This document shows, in pieces, positions 1 through 10,680 of a stretch of 32,816 bases of DNA. Source of the stretch: Chara braunii. Its lineage: Eukaryota > Streptophyta > Charophyceae > Charales > Characeae. The notes beneath the pieces are model-generated. The model was not told the DNA's origin, did not search any database, and saw only the letters and a program-made list of their open reading frames with translations. The stretch lies in the NCBI GenBank assembly GCA_003427395.1, contig BFEA01000328.1, positions 1,076,881-1,109,696 on the forward strand. The letters run 5' to 3'. Within the stretch, counting starts at the first letter, position 1; each line of letters opens with the position of its first letter. A program made the translations under genes and the position numbers.

Positions 1-104
1 AACATGACCGTCCACAAGATCTGAACAATGCGGAAAGGCCCTGCGGCATTCGCAGTTCACGGAGTCTGGTAAGGTCATGTCAGGAGCAACACTCAATGCC
101 ACAT

Positions 105-106
<2 letters not shown>

Positions 107-136
<30 letters not shown>
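107..136. repeat. (AT)15 microsatellite
   Basis: Uninterrupted AT dinucleotide run of about 15 units. It lies 28 bases before a second dinucleotide tract. Confidence 0.95.
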
Positions 137-139
<3 letters not shown>

Positions 140-155
140 CACATAACTATGTATG

Positions 156-164
<9 letters not shown>

Positions 165-226
<62 letters not shown>
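165..226. repeat. (AG)31 microsatellite
   Basis: Uninterrupted AG run of about 31 units. The Arg-Glu and Ser-Leu open frames that cross it are low-complexity artefacts, not genes. Confidence 0.95.
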
Positions 227-227
<1 letters not shown>

Positions 228-850
228 CTGTGCGGGTTCGGGAAGAGGTTTCCTGGGGAGAGGCGTTCGGTGAATGATCAATGTTGCTGCCTCTTCCCTC
301 GTAGGTTCCCCTCGTCTCTCTTGCCTCTTAAGCGATGTCCCGTCTAGTAACAGAAGCGGCATCGCTTGACATGTCAGTTCTTCTTTAGGAATACATTCCT
401 AGTATGGTCGATGGTCACCCTCCAGAGGAAGAAAAAGGGAAGATTTATGGGGGCGCGCTCAACCTTCTTGTAACCTTATGATTCTCTCTGACTTGCAAGC
501 CTGCAGAAGCAGTCCCCTTATTTACCAGCAGACATAGGGCCCATGCCAAAGACCATTTATTGAGCATCTTCAAAAGTAGCTGTTGGCCATGTGATGCTCT
601 CCACTGTAAAGTCAGCTTACCAGGTTAAAAAAAGCCACAGACTCGCAGAGTTAAAAGGATGCCGATGGGCAAAGCCGCAGGCTTGTTAGGCAAAGTTTTA
701 GGCACCCTGTGGAATGAGTTCTTGGCGTGTGGCCTTTACAGGCAAAGTCGCAGTCTTGACTACTGTTAGAAGACGGTAGTCGTGCGGTGTTGCGCAGGAT
801 GTTATTCAAAATGTGTGTTACACTTTGAAAAAAAAGAATCGCAGTGGTAC
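227..850. other. Unannotated intergenic or intronic stretch
   Basis: No open frame longer than a few dozen codons outside the microsatellite, no RNA gene and no recognisable transposon protein. By position it is probably intron of the minus-strand ABCC gene, downstream of the exon at 12088-12192. I looked for the next ABCC exon here and did not recognise one. Confidence 0.4.
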
Positions 851-852
851 TC

Positions 853-868
853 AGAAAAAAGGAAGGTA
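853..868. repeat. Candidate left target-site duplication
   Basis: Sixteen bases identical to 11454-11469. The minus-strand ORF1 frame runs into it, and its last residues before the stop at 851 are encoded by this repeat, as expected if the element was cut off here. Confidence 0.5.
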
Positions 869-2938
869 GATGTTCATCAGTGTCAGTCTTGACGACTTGG
901 CTGTCTCTACCACCAGAGGAGCATGATCCCTGGCAATGTGTGTGATCGTTGTGAATTCTGCTGAGTATTCCTCATTCAGTTTGTTCAGCTTCTCTGTTTG
1001 TGCAATTACCACTGCCGCTTCCTTTTCCAGCTGTGTGCGCGCTGATTCTTCCTCAGAGTCAGTCTGAGTCATGTTTGAATTCATCTTCTTCTGATTTTGC
1101 CCGGATCTCCACTTCTTTGGGCGCATATCTTGGAAGTCGTCCTTCGACTCTGGAGCTGTTCTATCTCTGTCTTTCACTCCCTGTTCCCTTGCTCTCTTCT
1201 TTTCGGCATATCTGAATGCTGTGTATTCCGATAACTCTTCCGCCTTCACTTTCCTGAGAACGTCAAATTGGTTGCTTAATTTCCCTACTTCGCCCATCCC
1301 CTTCTTACCATTTTTCTGAGATCTTTCTGCATGCTTGAGACAGGCTGCCCGAATATCAAAAGCATGTTCCCTCTCCCTCTTCACCTTCTCTACATAGTTC
1401 CTGAGCCATTGCAGAGATCTGTGAGAATCCCCCTCACTATCAGATGCTTTGTTGTCCCGTTCCCCTTTGCCGCACTCACTTGTTTTCTCAGACCCAGTTC
1501 CTCCCGAATCTGTTCTCCCATCCTCTCCTTCTTTGTCTGCTGGAAGGCTTACCACCTCCTCTTTCCCTTGCGCATCCACTGCCTTCCTCCTCTTTGAGCC
1601 CCCTTCCTGAATCCCTTGTGTCTTTCCGTTTTCCATCGTCCTTTTGTTGTCTGTTTGAGCCCCTGTTCTGTTTTGAGCTGATGTTTGCTCCATCTTTGAC
1701 AGCATGCTTCTGAAGCTCGTCGAATCCTTGTTGAAGTGTAGTATTGCCTGTTCTTTTACTGCTTCCAGATCCTATAGCAAGTCTTCTCTATCTTTTTCTT
1801 CCTTGATAACACGAGAATTGATCAGTGAGTCAGTGGTGATTTTCAACGGTTTGCCTGATACCTTCCCTGTGGCTCTTTTCTGCCATCTGCTGTCAGCCGG
1901 GGGGAAGACATTGGTTTTTTTAACTTCTGGTTCCTGGTCGGCGTAATGCCATACCCAGTCCGGAACCTCCAGGTTGTCGTCGAAGACCCACCCATTGTAG
2001 TTACTGTCCGGAATGAACCAAATGTTCGGGGCGTCCTCCACCTCCACTAACATTTTGGGGAGGAGTTTTCGTTCCTTCGGTTGATTCGGATACTTGGGGC
2101 AGTTCGGGTCTGTTCCCATGTGGCCTCTTTCTCTGCACCGAAAGCAGATTGGGGAGGACTTGGTTGACACTTTGACTTCCACTGATCTGCTTTCAATTTG
2201 AAATTTCCAGGTTTGTGGGAAGACCGGGGGATTGTCTGTCTTCACCTCAATCACTGTCGTCATGGATCCACAATGCGGGGCCAGAAAATCCGGTGTAGGG
2301 AGCACCCATTTCAGGATTCTATTCGCCGGATATTGCCTTTCTAATCTGTCCACTAGCAGCCCATGCAGACCCGGTTGCACATTGTCAAATTGCACCCATA
2401 AATTTTCTTTTAACAGTGTCTGTTTGTATGAGACCGCGAATGTCTGGTTCTGTTTCAGGGAAGATAATTTTTTCCATTTGTTGATTGTGCACACCGAACC
2501 ATGACAGTTCCTGGACTGTAATTCCGCCGCCGCTTTCGCATGTTCCTCTCGTATGAAGAGTGCCATGATGTTGTTCCGACCCAGAATCTGCAGTGTAAAA
2601 GTCTCACCCGATTGTTTGAGTTTCAATTCTTTCTTGATTACCTCTATGATCCATTTCCTTTTCTCGGGTGGTTGGAGATTTGCTCCATTCCGTGCAAAGT
2701 TGAATACCACGCCGTGCCTCTCGTGTAAATCATCCAATTCTGCCACCTTTTCTTCCGGGTACTTCCAAATGATGATCTCCTCTTCTTTACCTTCAACCTT
2801 TTGGATTTCTGTTATTTGCTCACCTTGGACTTTGGTTTTCTCTATCAGGAACTTGAGTGCTTCATGATCGATAACACTGTTGATGTTTTCTCCCATTCCT
2901 TGACTAGTTGAGATCGAGTTGGGGAGCGGAGACGCCAT
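869..2938 (-). pseudogene. LINE ORF1 (gag-like, zinc knuckle), one in-frame stop
   Basis: Frame of about 690 codons starting at 2938 and reading to 851. It is broken by a single TAG at 1774-1772, where a Gln codon would restore it; the frame stays open on both sides (388 codons before, about 306 after). The N-terminal half resembles the DUF4283-type RNA-binding region of plant LINE ORF1 proteins. A CCHC knuckle at 2145-2099 (CFRCRERGHMGTDPNC) has spacing CX2CX4HX6C, two residues longer than usual before the last Cys. The C-terminal half is charged (Lys/Glu-rich) and probably coiled coil. The family role is binding element RNA in the retrotransposition particle. No ORF2 follows on this strand; the frame is cut at the left direct repeat. 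Confidence 0.8.
2099..2145 (-). other. CCHC zinc knuckle inside LINE ORF1
   Basis: Cys, Cys, His and Cys ligands are all present, and the aromatic residue follows the first Cys as in nucleic-acid-binding knuckles. The last spacing is six residues rather than four. Confidence 0.8.
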
Positions 2939-4950
2939 TCTGGTAAAGGGCAGATCTGGTATGTGTTTTATCCCCTATCTTTCCCGTTCCCCTTGGATTA
3001 TGGTGAGAGCCTCGCTTACGGGTTGGGGGGGGGACAGTCCCTCAGAACCAAGGGAGAGAAGTTGAGATTATGCCCATGATCAATGCGAAAACGAGACAGA
3101 AATTGATTGAACATCTAGATCGAGGTGGCTTTAGGATCGGGATCGTGTGGGGGGTAGAGTCTGGGATTGGAGTTGGGATCCGCTGAGTGGGATAGCGTGA
3201 GATCAGAACCGTGAAAGATAAGGTGGAGTGGGGGGAGGAGTGGATATGATCGGTTGCATTCGGAGTGGGGTCTGGGAGAGAACGATGTGGCGGGGTGGCG
3301 AGGTGGATGCGCGTCGGGGGTGGGATGGGACTGGGATTGAAGTCGGGATAGGAGGAATGTGGGAGTGTGGGATGTGGGAGCTGATTTGAGTCAGATTAGG
3401 AGTTGGGTGGTGTGGTCATGTTGAGACCGGGATGGGATTGGGATGGGCTCGGGTTGGGATCGGGGTGGGGTCGGGATTGGATCGAGTTGAGGTCGGGGTG
3501 GGGTTGGGATAGGTTTGAGATGAGATGAAGTTGGGATCGGGATGGGGTAGGGATAAGATGGGGTAAGGTCGGCTTAAGTTCGGGGTGGGGTCGAGGAGAG
3601 AGAGAAGTGGGGGTGAGGTGGATGCGCTTCGGAGATGGGATGGGATTGGGGTTAAAGTCGGGTTAAGAGGGCTGTTTGATAGAACCGCGGATCGCGGTTG
3701 GGATAGAGGTTGGGATAGGATGGGGTTGAGGTTGGGGACGGGAGGGGAAGAGATATGTATCAAGGTTGAGATCACGGTTGGGGTCGGGATTGGGAGCGGG
3801 AGGAGAGGAGGTTGGAAACCGGATCGGGGTTGGGAGATCAAGGTTGGGGCGGGGGTTGGAAGTGGATCAGTACCGGGACCGAGAGTAGTCGGGAACGATA
3901 TGTGGTCGTGGTTGGGAACGGGTTGGGTCCAAGTTGAGTCAAGATCGGATGGCGTTGGGCCGGGTTGAGATTGGATCCAAGTTAGGATCGAGGTTGGGTG
4001 AGCGTCGAGATCGGGTGAAAGCGGGATCGAGGAAGGGAACCAGATTGGGATCGGTATTGAAATCCGGGGTGGGATCAAAAGGGGATCGGATTTCCAATTA
4101 AGGCGAGTAGTAGGATGAGGGCGAAAATTAAAGATGGAGTGTGTGATGGGATCGGGCTTCCAATTAAGACGAGTACTAGATTAAGGGCGAAACGTTATAG
4201 ATGGAGTGTGTGTCAAAGTCGCGACTTGGGCTGTCTATTCCGCGGGAGAGGCCCCGTACTGCGGCTTAAAAGGAAGAACAGCCGTCAGTCATGGACGGTG
4301 CGAAATTTCATTTGGAATATAGCCTCGTCGGTGGGGAGTCACTAATTGGACAGCACTTGGCCTCCCCTTTTGGGGATCAGGTTTCAATTGGATCAGGCGA
4401 GAGAGGAAGGGAGTGGTGGTTGGACCAAGAGGCAGAGGATGATATTGCAATCTATGGGAGGATAACAGGGGTGCGTGACGACACTGGCGAATGGGATGTC
4501 TATGTGTTGTGAGAATGTCGGGGTAGGATTGGATTGGGGTAGAGGTAGGCAGGTGTTGGGGATGGGATGAAGATCAAACGAAAGTTGGGCGCAAGTCGAA
4601 ATGAGTCGGGCAAGGTGACGAAGTTGGAGAGGTTGAGGAGAAGTTGGAGGCGGATGGGGGAATGAGTTAGAAGTGGTCGGGGAGAGAATCAGTATCTACC
4701 TCGGTTCCACACGGTGATAGGGATCGGATTGAAGGAGGAAGGGGGTTGGGACGGAGATATGGTCGGAGAGTGATTGGACCGAAATTGTTTAGGGGGGGGG
4801 GTGGAGATGGAGTCGATTTGAGAGATTGTCCTTGGCGAGGGAACGAGATATGTGAGGGTCAGGTCAGAGGCGAGAAATGGGTAGGAGCGAGGTGGGATGG
4901 AGGCGAGAGAAGGGGCCGGAATGCGGGAGTTAGTAAGTTGCTCTCACTCG
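2939..4950. repeat. Strand-asymmetric G-rich degenerate repeat block
   Basis: From about 3000 to 4950 the plus strand is strongly G-rich. It is built of degenerate short units such as GGGATCGGGATTGGGAT and GGGATGGG, with runs of three to nine G. Long open frames here, including a Pro/Ser/Thr-rich one on the minus strand at 4078-3416, reflect composition only. If the twin-priming reading is right, this block is the 5' UTR of the inverted LINE segment, C-rich in the sense of ORF1. It could instead be older host satellite-like DNA. Confidence 0.6.
4082..4213. repeat. 66-bp tandem duplication
   Basis: Two units, 4082-4147 and 4148-4213. Both start gggatcgg, share ttccaattaag and end gatggagtgtgtg, with about ten differences between them. 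They are AT-richer than the surrounding G-rich block. Confidence 0.8.
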
Positions 4951-5039
4951 GACGGGCTGGTCTTCGTCTTCATGGGGCTCCTGGAGTCTTTTCGTCGCCG
5001 GGTCTCTCTCTCAATCTTCAAGGGTGTCAAGGTCATCCT

Positions 5040-5280
5040 ACGCATTGACACGGGCGCGTGTGCGCCTCCTCCGAACCAGGCACATAAGCCCTCTTCGCAG
5101 CTTACGCGCTCATCTTACTCGGTGTTTCATAGAGATAAGCGCGCGCCCAGGGCGCGCGCACGTGATGGTCGGCGCAGGTCGGGCTATGGCGAGTGCGCGA
5201 TGTTCATCTATCGTTCGAGTCGATGCCCATACGGGGCCGGCGCGGCGTGAGCGTAACGCTGACCGAGCGGCGCTAGCGCG
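5040..5280. promoter_or_regulatory. CpG-rich island-like stretch
   Basis: Dense CpG and GCGC motifs, unlike the rest of the window where CpG appears eroded. It contains a 9-bp GC stem at 5139-5159 with a CAG loop. It ends in a run of ten A (5281-5290), just before the plus-strand LINE frame. It may be the internal promoter end of the LINE 5' UTR; that role is inferred from composition and position only. Confidence 0.35.
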
Positions 5281-5290
5281 AAAAAAAAAA

Positions 5291-6004
5291 CAACTTTCAG
5301 ACGTGTCCTTTCAGATCCCATGCTTTGAGGAGTGGCAAATTGCAACAGACGTGTCCTTTCAGATCCCATGCTTTGAGGAAGGGCAGAATGTGGCTACCGC
5401 ACTCCGCGAGAAGATATCCACGGAGTACCCATTGGGGATCTATGATTCCATGCCAAGCAACCCAGATCAGGAGGATGCACTTCCTCAACCAGAACACGAG
5501 GGATCAACTTCACAGCACTAAGAGCATGGTAGACACTCACCTCAGGCGTTCTCACCGTTGATCGTCAAGCTGTCAAACAAAGCAATTCTGAGTTCAGGAA
5601 TGAGATGGAGGCCGTGGAGAACGATCCAAGCTGTGCCCTATAGTGTCTTGGCGGGTTCGAGCCTGCCGGCTGAACTGGCAACAGTCTCACTGGCTCAGTT
5701 GGTTACTACAGGAATGCTGGAGGGCGATGGTGACTTGGAGGCAAGGGCATACCCAGTGGACTGGGAGAGGTTTTATAGGAGTGACGAATCTGAGGGGGAG
5801 GACCAGGCATGGCATTCAGATGACGAGAAGGAAGAAGAAGACCAGGAGGATGCGATGGACTCAGACAATGAGGACAGTGAAAAGTTGTTTGAGATCCCCA
5901 TACAGGAGATGGATAAGATGACTAATGTAGGACAGCCCACGGCAGACCCCCAAGGGGGGGAGGGACTGTTGGACATGGACACGGGGGGGGGCGCGCCTTC
6001 GTAG
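5291..6004 (+). pseudogene. C-terminal part of a LINE ORF1, one in-frame stop
   Basis: One reading frame from about 5291 to the TAG at 6002-6004, interrupted by TAA at 5519-5521 where a single C-to-T change from CAA would explain the stop. It begins with a 16-residue unit (DVSFQIPCFEE core) present twice in tandem. It ends in a very acidic Asp/Glu/Ser region and a short Gly-rich tail. The endonuclease frame starts about 50 bases downstream, so this is probably the end of ORF1 in a two-ORF LINE. I find no knuckle or other known domain in it. It may be the continuation of the ORF1 inverted at 869-2938, which is inference. Confidence 0.55.
5298..5393 (+). repeat. 48-bp in-frame tandem duplication
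   Basis: Units 5298-5345 and 5346-5393 both contain cagacgtgtcctttcagatc followed by ccatgctttgagga. The period is 48 bases (16 codons), so the frame is kept. The units differ only near their 3' ends. Confidence 0.9.
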
Positions 6005-6055
6005 ATCTTTCAATGAATCACTAATAACTCGTTTTAACCCAGTAGAACCCAGAGG

Positions 6056-7045
6056 ATGGAGGGGTTCAGGAAGAGGGCCAATGAGAGGGAATGTCAGAGG
6101 GACTGGAAAGACCAAGGAATCATCATTCGATCATGGAATGTGAATGGCTTGGGAAATGTCATAGACAAAGAAGAAAAATGGAATGACATAGTCCAAGGAT
6201 TAACAGTTAAAAACAAAACGCCAGCAGATATAATAATGCTACAAGAAACTCATCTTTCATTTTCAACAGAACACAACAAAATCAGAAAATTCGTGTCAAG
6301 GAAGCTGGGAGGGGTCAAAGATGAAATATGGGCAGCAGACAATGTATCGAGTACTAAGGGCACAACTATCTTAATCCCCAGCTCCTCGCGCATATACAAG
6401 GCAGGAAGTGTTATGAACAAGGAAGCGGACCCCAATGAGGGCAGATGGTGTTCTATGCATTTCAAATGGAAAGATGAAGAATTCCTCCTCCTCAATATCT
6501 ACGCTCCAAATAACGCAGAGGAAAGAACATCCTTCCTGTCAGAGTTGGGGACAAAGATTCCACCGCTGACGTCGTGTATAGTGGCGGGCGACTGGAATGC
6601 AATCTTAGATCCAGCAACAAACCGCATATCCAGATCCTCCAACACTTACAACTCTCAAGAGGCAGTACCGGTCGAGAGACTGATGGTAGATCACGACCTA
6701 GTAGACCCCTTTAGAATCTTCCACCCGACGTCGAGAGCATTCTCACTGATCAAGAAAAGCCATGCGCAGCACACAGCTTTCTCATGAATAGACTATTTCC
6801 TGATTTCAGGCACAATGATGGGAGCAGTGAAAGAGGCGGCGATCCTGCCTTTAGCACCTTACCCAGGGCTGGACCACAAACCCATTGAGCTCACGGTATG
6901 CTTTGAGCAACAAGTAAGGAAAGGGGCCAGCTTTCACAAACTGAACAACTCACTCCTGTTGAGTCAAACCTTCCAAGAAGGGATACAGGAATATTGGAAA
7001 GGGAGGGGTATGAGCCGCCTTCCCGCTCATGACCGGTGGGAATAG
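6056..7045 (+). pseudogene. LINE ORF2, APE-type endonuclease domain
   Basis: Exonuclease-endonuclease-phosphatase fold. Motifs in order are RSWNVNGLGN (start of the domain), IMLQETH with the catalytic Glu, NIYAPN, AGDWNAIL with the catalytic Asp, IDYFLIS, and GLDHKPIEL with the final Asp-His. In LINEs this domain nicks target DNA to prime reverse transcription. The frame is interrupted by TGA at 6785-6787, just before IDYFLIS where a Trp is likely, and by TAG at 7043-7045. Both lie in the same frame, and the following reverse transcriptase also stays in that frame, so only point changes separate the two domains. Confidence 0.9.
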
Positions 7046-8209
7046 TTCGTAGAGAGTTATTCGCTATTAGTGGAGGCAGCAGCCGGCATGTCAAGAAAAT
7101 TGGCCTCTATAAGGAAGCAGAGAAAACAAAGCCTGGAAAAGGCCCTGAAGGTAGCAGAATATAACCTGAGGGATAACCCGTCCTCAGCACTATATGCGGG
7201 CATATTTGAGAAAGCACGGGAAGAGCTAGCGATGTGGAGGTGGTGGGAGCTAAAGGGTATGCAGATAAGAGTCAGGATGTGCGAATATGATCTCAGCGAA
7301 TCAATATCGAAACACTTCTTTGCCCGAATTAAAGCAAATACAAGAGCGACCACAATAGAGAAATTGAAAACCCTCAGCAACCCGGCGGTGTCAGCGGAAA
7401 CCAGCGAAGGAATTTTGAGAATTACTAAAGAATTTTACCAAGACCTATACCAGACTAAAACCCAAACACCCACGCCAAGCAACACATTGGAAGCGAGACA
7501 AAGGATGTTACAATACTTGGAACAAACGATATCACCAGAACAATCAGAAGAGTTGGAAAAACCCTTATCATTGGAGGAGTTAAACCAAACTCTCAAGAGC
7601 ATGAACAATGACAAAGCACCAGGTATTGATGGGTTGACAAGAGAATTCTGGGAAAAATTCTTGCCAAACCTCGGGGGCGACCTGTTGAACGTCTACAAAG
7701 ATAGCTATGAGAAAGGGGGTCTAGGCAGTTTGTTGAGTAGCAGCGTTGTAACACTACTGTACAAGAAGGGGGATAAGGAAGACATCAGGAACTATAGACC
7801 TATCTCCTTACTAACTCTCCCATACAAAATCCTGGCTAAGACCCTGGCTGCCAGAATCACGAAAATAACTGATAAATGTTTTCACATTGACCAGACGGGC
7901 TTTATCCCTGGACGTTACATACTGGATAATGTGCTAACTCTAAACGAAGCAGCAAACAAAGTCAGGGAAAGAAGGATAAACACAGCCATACTCTTCTTCG
8001 ACTTTGAAAAAGCCTATGATCAAGTCAACTGGTCCTTCATGGATGCAAGTATGGAACGCATGGGGGTGGGACCATTTTTTAGGAAATGGATCCAGGTATT
8101 GTATAACAATGCCTCAGGCTGCGTACAGATTAACGGGTTTCTGTCTGACAGTTACCCAATATCACGATCAGTCAGGCAAGGGGACCCGGAAAGACCCCTC
8201 CATACATAG
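7046..8209 (+). pseudogene. LINE ORF2, reverse transcriptase N-terminal and palm region
   Basis: In frame with the endonuclease. Recognisable RT blocks are NDKAPGIDGL, NYRPISLL, DQTGFIPGR, motif A FFDFEKAYDQV (first catalytic Asp near 8000) and motif B SVRQGDP (8171-8188). The frame then runs into a stop at 8207-8209. The next RT block lies in another frame only 79 bases on, whereas LINE RTs usually have about 50 residues there, so an internal deletion has removed part of the palm and shifted the frame. Confidence 0.92.
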
Positions 8210-9662
8210 ACTCCCAGAGGTCAATGTAGGGACGTCTCACCATCTCAAGTTCCCGACAGTGATTTTGTTTGCAGATGACATGACAGTACTGATTAGAGCT
8301 TCGGATTCGTCTTTTAAAGCATTGTCCAGGGCAATGGAAGCATTCAGATTGGCATCAGAAATGAAGATCAACTGGAAGAAGACCATAGGCTGGTGGCTGT
8401 CAGATGAACAAATTCCCAACCTGCAAGGACCGGAGGCTGCCATGTTCTGGGACACGCCAGAAACACCCACCCGATACCTAGGCATCCTCATGTCACGGGA
8501 GGGCCTGGTAGCTCAGATGGCCCAGAACATGTTAGCTAAACAGTTAAACAAATTGGGAAGATGGGGAAACACATTCACCTCACTGATCGGTCGGGCATTG
8601 GTACTTGACACTTCTGTCTTCTCTATGATGTGGTACATTGCTTCGGTCTGGACAATTCCGAACGACTCACTAAAGGAACTTAATCGAGTGGCCAGGACGT
8701 ATTTATGGACGGGCAACCCCAACAAGGAAGGCTGTATCCCAAAGATAGCTTGGCATTATATCACAAGAAAACCGATACAAGGGGGCCTAGGAATCATCAA
8801 CCCGAGGTGTGAAACGAAAGCTCTTCAAGTCAAATGGATAGTCCGATTGTTGACTAAACCAGAAACGGCATGGAACAAACTGGCCTTGGATAGCATAAGG
8901 GTCTTAGCTCCGGTGGCATCGCCAAATAACATGACAAGGCTATTCTGGGTAATGAATAAGGAATGGTCCTTGAAAAGGGCGAGACGAAGATCCAGGAGGG
9001 ATGTAGAAAGGAATGTAGACAACCGTCAAACACCGTACTGGGCATCCTTAATCCGGATTTGGAGGGAAATAATGCCAAAAAAGACCAACAGACCAAAATC
9101 TAAGGACGAGGTGCTGAGAAAGCCTCTCGTTGGCAATGAATGGTTGAAGGGCGAAAGTGATGAACCCCTGTTCTTGGACCACAAATGGCAGTCATGGGTA
9201 AGGAATGGAGTCTGGACAATCAGTCACTTGTGGAACGAAGAAAAGAGGGAATGGGTCTCTGAACAAGAGTTAAGTGAACGTTTGAAGGGATGCCATAGAA
9301 GAGGACCCAACCTGCAATACATTATTAATCTTGTTCCTCAGGAATGGAAAGATATGTTAAAACAAGGGGAGCCCTGGAAAAGCGGTGAATGGGGGATCAA
9401 AGTGCAGGAAACTTTCCCCTCTAGGGCCTTCCAATTCTCACACCTACATCCCGGATCAGTCACTCAAGCGGTGTTCACTTCCTTCCCAATTGACCACTTC
9501 ACGAAGGGGATGACAACGATTAAGAACATCAACGTGGAAACGACAGTCATGGATTACTTCCTGCTCAGAAAAGTAAGGGTCTTAGGCACATGGGCGAAGT
9601 TCATCTTCAGAACCGATACGGCCTTACACAACCTGGAGTTCGACCCGATGGAGTGGGCATGA
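8210..9662 (+). pseudogene. LINE ORF2, RT catalytic FADD block and thumb/connector
   Basis: Frame 3 carries the catalytic FADD box at 8268-8279, followed by LINE thumb sequence (TRYLGILMSREG, then the PIQGGLGIINPR block). The open frame continues to TGA at 9660-9662, where TGG would keep it open into the next segment. The region up to about residue 230 after FADD matches plant LINE polymerases. The following Lys/Arg-rich stretch is a family-specific connector without an identified domain. Confidence 0.9.
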
Positions 9663-10505
9663 AAACCAGAAAGGAGGGCAAACATAAAGAGACTCACCCC
9701 CATTCAGGATTACACGGTCAAATTTGGGTATGAGCTACTGCTAAAAACAAAAGACCCAGAACCGGTGATCAAGGCCAGGTGGCAGAAGCTAATAGGACAG
9801 GAAGCAGACAATATCACACAGATTCCGTGGAAGATTTATAAAACAATCAGACCAATCAAAATCAAAAGCCTCCAATGGCTGATTATATATGCGGCATTAC
9901 CAGTTAACCAGTGGCTACACGTGAGGCAGAAGGGTTCAGACCCCGACAGTTCCGATTTATGCAAAGTATGTACGGAAGGGGCGGTAGAGGATATAGTACA
10001 TTGTTTAATACACTGTAGTGAGGCGACAGAATTCTGGGCAAGAGCCTCGACCCTATGGGACTCCCTTTTCCCGACCCCTTTTCCTGAACAACCCATCCAA
10101 CTTCTCCTCTTGACTAACATCCCTGAACAACTCCGGAAAGCGGAAAAGATTTGGTATGGACTCATCAGGAAGGTGACACTATGGATCATATGGAAGGAAA
10201 GATGCAGCAGAACGATCGAAGGAGTGTCCAACTCACGAGAGATGATTTGGCTGGAGACGAAAGCAATGATACAGGCGGAAATCCTATGCCGTTGGCGGAA
10301 AATTAAACTATCATGGTCAGAGGATGAGGAACAGCGAAAGAAGGCGAGACTGAAGTTCAACAGGATATGGTTGATAAGAGGTAAAGTTGCTGATCTACGA
10401 GACGACCGCATTTACTGGAAGGACTGGCACAACTCCAACCCGGGAAGCAGTATTTGGCAGGGACTAGCTGCGCAAGGGCAAGGCACCTCCGGACCAGAAT
10501 CTTGA
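9663..10505 (+). pseudogene. LINE ORF2 C-terminal zf-RVT domain
   Basis: Same frame as 8210-9662, separated only by the TGA. It carries the zinc-binding region typical of plant LINE polymerases (zf-RVT): a KSLQWLIIYAALPVNQWL helix block, then CKVC, a His-Cys pair in IVHCLIHC, and a conserved Trp in ATEFWARAS. A basic tail with DRIYWKDWHNSNPG ends at TGA 10503-10505. The DNA of this tail is repeated in diverged form just downstream (10527-10680). Confidence 0.88.
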
Positions 10506-10680
10506 AGAGGAAATGGTATCAAGCAAGCCTCGGCAGAAGACAAGGAACAGCGAAAGAACGGGAGACTGAGGCTGTACAAGAACTGGTTGTGTATACGACA
10601 AGTCTGCCTAGAGAAGAGAGGACTGTATCTACTGGAAAGAGAGGCATAACTCAGTGCCAGAAAGGAGTTTCCAACAGAGG
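10311..10680 (+). repeat. Diverged ~216-bp-offset duplication of the ORF2 tail
   Basis: The segment from about 10311 to 10465 recurs at about 10527-10680. Shared DNA includes aggaacagcgaaagaa and the tract encoding EEQRKKARL versus KEQRKNGRL. The pattern DRIYWKDWHNS recurs as DCIYWKERHNS in another frame. The second copy lies after the ORF2 stop. Confidence 0.65.

Noticed and set aside
77-362. Open frames rich in Arg-Glu, Ser-Leu or Ile-Tyr
   Set aside because: They are translations of the AT and AG microsatellites.
3416-4078. 220-codon Pro/Ser/Thr-rich minus-strand frame
   Set aside because: A consequence of G-rich composition lacking TAA/TAG/TGA complements; no domain, and the opposite strand is equally open.
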